From: Chloroflexota bacterium
GTDB taxonomy: Bacteria; Chloroflexota; Anaerolineae; Anaerolineales; Villigracilaceae
DNA: 64,000 nucleotides
NCBI GenBank assembly: GCA_029782225.1
Contig: JAKOVF010000138.1
Span: 1 to 64,000, forward strand
Reading direction: 5' to 3'
The position numbers and the translations under genes were made by a program. Each line of letters starts with the position of its first letter. Position 1 is the stretch's first letter. The notes beneath the pieces were generated by a model. That model had not been told where the DNA came from. It saw only the letters and a program-made list of their open reading frames with translations, and ran no database searches. Of the stretch, positions 60,286 through 64,000 are shown piece by piece.

Positions 60286-62645
60286 TGGATACTGCTATCA
60301 GCCGTCTCTTCCGCGTCCCGCGCATGTTCCTGCTGTTCTTTTCGCTGGTTGCACTCGTGTGTTTGCCTATTGCATTAAGCAGCCTGGTGCATGACGCAAG
60401 TATAGGGCTGTTGTTGCCGCTCACCCTCCTGGGCGCTCTGCTTGCCTGGGGACTGGCGCAGTGGAAGGTGCGGGGACTATCCAGCGGCATCATCCTTTTA
60501 TTCCTCGGACCACTGGTCCTATTCATCCGTATGGGCCAAATGGGAAAAGCAATTGTGGATCTGGTCCGGCAAGCCTATCACTTCATGGTAGCGCTGATCA
60601 ATTTGCTCTTTCAACAAGCTGCCGTAGATCCTTCAGGCTTTGTCTCGGCAAGTCATACTCTCACAGAAAAATTCCTCGCGCTTGGAAGCCGCATCTTTGC
60701 ATGGACTGCAGGTTTGTGGCAGGGAGCCTATGTTGAAGATCCTCTCATCCGTACTTTTGCATGGAGTTTGGCGGCATGGGTAATCGCGGTCTGGGCCGGG
60801 TGGCAGATTTCCAGGAACAAGCGCCTGCTGGTGGGGATGATTCCAACGACAATCCTCATTGCCTTGGTTGTTGATTACACAAACAGGGAAACCTGGATAT
60901 TTTGGGTTCACGTGAGCTTGCTTGTTTTTCTTTATGGATTAAATGGTTTTGTCACACTTCAGAAGCGCTGGGAACTTTCACGCCTTGACTATTCTGAGAG
61001 CACCCAACTGGAAACATTAGTAACGGTCGGTGTGCTGACATTCGCATTGGTAACGGTCTCAGCCTTTGCGTCCAAAGTATCCATCAAGAATATCCTGGAT
61101 GACTTCCGCGAAAAGCGTACATCTTCCGCAGAGGCGCGGACAGAAGCACTCGGGCTTCATCCAGCTGGAGGTGGAAATGTAACGACGGGTATGAGCAGCG
61201 GGATACCGAGCTCGCATTTGATCGGACCCGGGCCTGTGCTTTCTGAGGAACTGGTGATGACCGTCTCAACTGGCGACCTGCCACCGATGCCGTCGATGGC
61301 CCGCCCCGTTGTACCGAATTATTACTGGCGCACAATGACCTATGAGCATTACACGGGCACCGGCTGGACGAATCCGCCTCCAATCCTGGAAAATATCCCC
61401 TCGGAGAAAATATTGGTTGAGCCGCCCTATCAGAATTACCGCCTCGTCCATCAGGAAGTCACATTTGCAAATGATTCCGATGAAAAGATGTATTGGACAG
61501 GGACGCTCATCAGCGCCGAGGTTCCATTCCAGGCTTTATGGATCCGCAAAACAAATGAGAATCCGCTGCTCGAGTCAGATATGCTCGCCGCAGTTGCACC
61601 CGCGAAAACCTACCGCGCCGATTCCCTGTTGCCTGATTTCAGCACGGAGGATTTACGGAGTTCTCCTGCTGTGTATCCGGATTGGGTACGGCATCGATTC
61701 CTCATCCTGCCTGATTCGGTGCCGGAACGCGTCTGGTCGGTGGCACGCGACCTTTCCGCATCTGGCAAAACTCCCTTTGACCGCGCGCTCGCCATTCAAA
61801 ATTATCTGCGCCAATTCCCCTATTCGCTGGATGTGCTCGGGCCGCCGCCCCGCCGCGATGTCGCCGATTATTTTCTCTTTGACCTGAAAAAAGGTTACTG
61901 CGATTACTACGCTACGACAATGGTGGTGTTGGCGCGCGCCGCGGGTCTGCCTTCACGCATTGTGATGGGCTATACCAGTGGATCATACGATAGTGAGCAG
62001 GCGCGTTATGTCGTTACTGAAAAGGATGCACATGCGTGGGTGGAAATCTATCTTACAAATATTGGTTGGGTCGAGTTTGAGCCAACGCCCAGTCAACCAG
62101 CCCCTGCGTTTTCCGATATAAGTGACGCGCAGGTGACCGCACAACCTCTCGCACCGCAGACATCCATTGCCAGCCGGTTTATGCTTCTCGTCAACCGTGT
62201 GTTTGACTTTGCCTGGATCCCGGCCATCGTTCTCTTTCTAGCTCCTTTTGTCTGGCTTGGATGGGATACCCTGAGTCTCTCTCGCCTCGAGCCCTCGCGA
62301 TCGATTCAACTCCTCTACCGGCGACTGCGCCGCATCGCGCGCCCTGTGAGTGGAACTCTCTCGAGGGGCCAGACTGCACACGAATATGCTTCCCTGCTCA
62401 AGACTCGTATATCGTCATTTCGGCTGAGTTCACAATTGCAGGAGTGGCTGTTCGTCGCAAGGGATGAGATCACACAATTGACCGAGCTTTACACTCGCAG
62501 TATCTTCTCCCCGGAATCCCCCAGCCGTGCGGAAATTCATCGCGCGATCCGTATGTGGTCACGTCTGCGCTGGAGATTATTGTGTGCAGATGCGATTGCG
62601 ATTCAGGATCGCTGGCTGCGACTGTTTCTTAAGCAGAAGGATTGA
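60285..62645 (+). CDS. Membrane transglutaminase-like protein (TgpA family)
   Basis: A 786-residue protein. Five to eight transmembrane helices occupy residues 1-270, then an external domain, the transglutaminase core and one further helix (about 640-660). The Cys-His-Asp/Glu triad is visible: GYCDYYATTMVVLARAAGLPSR with the catalytic cysteine, DAHAWVEIYL with histidine, and VEFEPTPSQP with an acidic residue. The ATG at 60285 forms a TGATG stop/start overlap with the DUF58 gene and has AAAGG before it; an ATG at 60267 is the alternative. The protein may cleave or crosslink peptide bonds outside the membrane. Confidence 0.9.
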   Translation: MDTAISRLFRVPRMFLLFFSLVALVCLPIALSSLVHDASIGLLLPLTLLGALLAWGLAQWKVRGLSSGIILLFLGPLVLFIRMGQMGKAIVDLVRQAYHFMVALINLLFQQAAVDPSGFVSASHTLTEKFLALGSRIFAWTAGLWQGAYVEDPLIRTFAWSLAAWVIAVWAGWQISRNKRLLVGMIPTTILIALVVDYTNRETWIFWVHVSLLVFLYGLNGFVTLQKRWELSRLDYSESTQLETLVTVGVLTFALVTVSAFASKVSIKNILDDFREKRTSSAEARTEALGLHPAGGGNVTTGMSSGIPSSHLIGPGPVLSEELVMTVSTGDLPPMPSMARPVVPNYYWRTMTYEHYTGTGWTNPPPILENIPSEKILVEPPYQNYRLVHQEVTFANDSDEKMYWTGTLISAEVPFQALWIRKTNENPLLESDMLAAVAPAKTYRADSLLPDFSTEDLRSSPAVYPDWVRHRFLILPDSVPERVWSVARDLSASGKTPFDRALAIQNYLRQFPYSLDVLGPPPRRDVADYFLFDLKKGYCDYYATTMVVLARAAGLPSRIVMGYTSGSYDSEQARYVVTEKDAHAWVEIYLTNIGWVEFEPTPSQPAPAFSDISDAQVTAQPLAPQTSIASRFMLLVNRVFDFAWIPAIVLFLAPFVWLGWDTLSLSRLEPSRSIQLLYRRLRRIARPVSGTLSRGQTAHEYASLLKTRISSFRLSSQLQEWLFVARDEITQLTELYTRSIFSPESPSRAEIHRAIRMWSRLRWRLLCADAIAIQDRWLRLFLKQKD

Positions 62646-63066
62646 GTTTTTCCATCCAGCGGTCGGGGGCCTCCAGAGACGTAAATCCAAATTGACGATA
62701 AAGCCCATGTGCATCGCGGGTGATGAGCAGCCAGCGGCGCAATCCCTGCAGGTCGGGGTGAGCCTGGATGGTTTCCATCAGCCACTTGCCAAGCCCTTGT
62801 CCGCGATAATCTTCGTGGATAAAGACATCGCACAGCCAGGCAAATGTGGCGTAGTCGCTGACCACGCGCGCCAGTCCAACCTGCCGTTCCCCATCATAAA
62901 TTCCGAATACGAGTGAATTCCGCATCGTGCGCGCAATGATTTCGGGTGTACGGCCCTGTGCCCAGTAGGCTCTGGAAAGCATGTCAATGACAGCATCCAG
63001 TTTCAGGCGATCGGGATCAGTGGAAATAAGAAAACGGTCGCGTTGGACTTCGATCGTTAGGGGCAT
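62629..63066 (-). CDS. GNAT-family N-acetyltransferase
   Basis: A 145-residue acetyltransferase. Motif A is DVFIHEDYRGQGLGKWLMETIQAHP (acetyl-CoA loop RGQGLG) and motif B includes RWLLITRDAHGLYRQFGFTSL. Resembles proteins of the GNAT group that use small amine substrates. The end of the gene overlaps the 3' end of the transglutaminase-like gene on the other strand by 17 bases. Confidence 0.9.
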   Translation of the reverse strand: MPLTIEVQRDRFLISTDPDRLKLDAVIDMLSRAYWAQGRTPEIIARTMRNSLVFGIYDGERQVGLARVVSDYATFAWLCDVFIHEDYRGQGLGKWLMETIQAHPDLQGLRRWLLITRDAHGLYRQFGFTSLEAPDRWMEKLNPSA

Positions 63067-63084
63067 GTCCAGAGTCTATCATGG

Positions 63085-63090
63085 TATCAT
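63085..63090 (+). promoter_or_regulatory. -10 box eight bases before a start codon
   Basis: TATCAT is followed by eight bases and the ATG at 63099, again without a ribosome site. Confidence 0.4.
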
Positions 63091-63098
63091 CCAACCCT

Positions 63099-63740
63099 AT
63101 GTTCAAACCTGTCAACTGGAAGAAATTTCCGCTGGACTTTTTGAGAATTCAGGTGGGCTTCGTGTTATATGGCCTGGCTATTGCGTTGATCATTCGCTGC
63201 AATCTCGGCACGAGTGCCTGGTCAGTGCTGGAAGTGGCGCTCGCCAGAATCCTTCACCTTACTCCCGGCAGGATGACCATGATCATGGGATTCCTCGTCC
63301 TTTCGGGTGCGCTCATCATGCGTGAAAAGATCGGCTGGGGAACGCTGGGAAATATCCTGTCGATTGGACCCTGGGAGGATATGTGGCTGGGCATCATTCC
63401 ACCCATTACCCATAACGTGTATTTGCAGACCGCCATGCTGCTGACTGCGATCCTGCTCTTTGGCATGGCCAGCGCCATCTACATCGGCGTGGACGCCGGC
63501 GCAGGTCCGCGCGACAGTATGATGCTGGCGATCAAACGTACCACCGGCATCAGCCTCCGCCTGGCACGCGGCATTATCGAAGTGACAGTGGTGACCATTG
63601 GCTGGCTATTAGGCGGACCGGCGGGAATCGGCACGTTGGTCTATGCTTTGCTTGTCGGGCCATCAGTCCAGTGGGGATTCAGATTGTTCAAAGTGGAGCC
63701 GCATAAGCCGGTCGAGGCCGCGGTGGTAGTGGAAGACTAG
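63099..63740 (+). CDS. YczE/YitT-type membrane protein
   Basis: A 213-residue polytopic protein with about five helices. The family pattern is LRIQVGFVLYGLAIALIIRCNLGTSAWSVL at the start, then DAGAGPRDSMMLAI in the second half, as in YczE-like proteins. The ATG at 63099 is preferred over an in-frame ATG at 63081, since the promoter hexamer lies between them. Function unknown; possibly transport or regulation. Confidence 0.75.
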   Translation: MFKPVNWKKFPLDFLRIQVGFVLYGLAIALIIRCNLGTSAWSVLEVALARILHLTPGRMTMIMGFLVLSGALIMREKIGWGTLGNILSIGPWEDMWLGIIPPITHNVYLQTAMLLTAILLFGMASAIYIGVDAGAGPRDSMMLAIKRTTGISLRLARGIIEVTVVTIGWLLGGPAGIGTLVYALLVGPSVQWGFRLFKVEPHKPVEAAVVVED

Positions 63741-63824
63741 CTCTGCTAACTGCTCAGACCACTTAGCATTTAGCTTACAGGGGGCAAATGGGAATACAAT
63801 GTAGAACGTTAGACGGAGGCTGAG

Positions 63825-64000
63825 ATGACCAAGATGGAAACCCCAATCGCTGTTCCTGAAGATAAACTGCGCTCTTCCGGCGCGCTGGTATGGTTCCTGA
63901 TCCTTGCGCTAACCATTCCCATCTGCTCATTCGTTTACAATTTCGTTTTGTGGTACCTGGGACAGAACGCCATCGCCTCGTTGAGTCTGCGCGTCCTGGC
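63825..64000 (+). CDS. Membrane protein, 3' end outside the window
   Basis: The frame from the ATG at 63825 stays open to the right edge (58 residues). GGAGG lies about six bases upstream. After a polar segment of about 18 residues comes a hydrophobic helix (ALVWFLILALTIPICSFVYNFVLWYL). No family can be named from this part. Confidence 0.6.
   Translation, partial: MTKMETPIAVPEDKLRSSGALVWFLILALTIPICSFVYNFVLWYLGQNAIASLSLRVL

Overview
The window looks like chromosomal DNA from a monoderm, peptidoglycan-building member of the Chloroflexota, most likely Anaerolineae. This is inferred from the style of the lipoproteins (TEAPAT-type linkers), a MalT/BTAD-type giant regulator, several apparently leaderless genes, and a large dcw cluster with a MurG of the GGTGGG type. 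No rRNA or tRNA gene and no CRISPR array was seen.

Layout. (1) 1-1690 is a visibly AT-richer fragment of a tailed-phage head module: a portal protein cut by the window edge and a truncated head-morphogenesis protein. It stops abruptly inside a fucU/rbsD-type mutarotase gene that loses its C-terminus at the same point. (2) 1690-6660, minus strand: a LacI-regulated sugar ABC import operon (lacI, ATPase, leftover of a second ATPase domain, permease, binding lipoprotein, truncated mutarotase), with palindromic operators before lacI and before the ATPase. (3) 7008-13495, minus strand: a dipeptide/oligopeptide-type ABC importer ending in a nitrilase-family amidohydrolase gene, divergent from a 1073-residue STAND/TPR/BTAD regulator. 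(4) 17095-23406: a ComM/YifB AAA protein, a 1180-residue secreted nuclease with RTX repeats, and a membrane protein with an internal duplication. (5) 23460-29917: two tandem TetR regulators, each with its own promoter and palindrome, then an ABC exporter (two permeases, ATPase, two membrane-fusion proteins). (6) 29945-36315: a GH4 glycosidase, an ATP-grasp enzyme behind an AT-rich leader, a Vps62-like membrane protein, a second membrane protein and a methyltransferase.

(7) 36372-54324 is the dcw cluster, all on the plus strand: mraZ, rsmH, ftsL-like, ftsI, murF, mraY, murD, ftsW, murG, a CvpA-like gene, murC, a small basic gene, murB, ddl, ftsQ, ftsA, ftsZ. It starts at a strong promoter with three MraZ boxes and ends in a strong terminator. 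murE is missing from the cluster. Together the products build lipid II and the septal ring. (8) 54454-64000 holds two small membrane proteins, a YcaQ/AlkZ-like glycosylase, an FAD oxidoreductase, an RlmI-like methyltransferase, a DUF58/transglutaminase pair, a GNAT acetyltransferase, a YczE-like membrane protein and the start of one more membrane protein.

The most unusual pattern is the density of short palindromic repeats at dcw gene junctions, with two further repeat-like stretches sitting in frame inside coding sequences (murD and the methyltransferase at 35377-36315). Other notable points are the phage/chromosome junction, the decayed second ABC ATPase domain, and a recurring -10 hexamer 6-8 bases before start codons.
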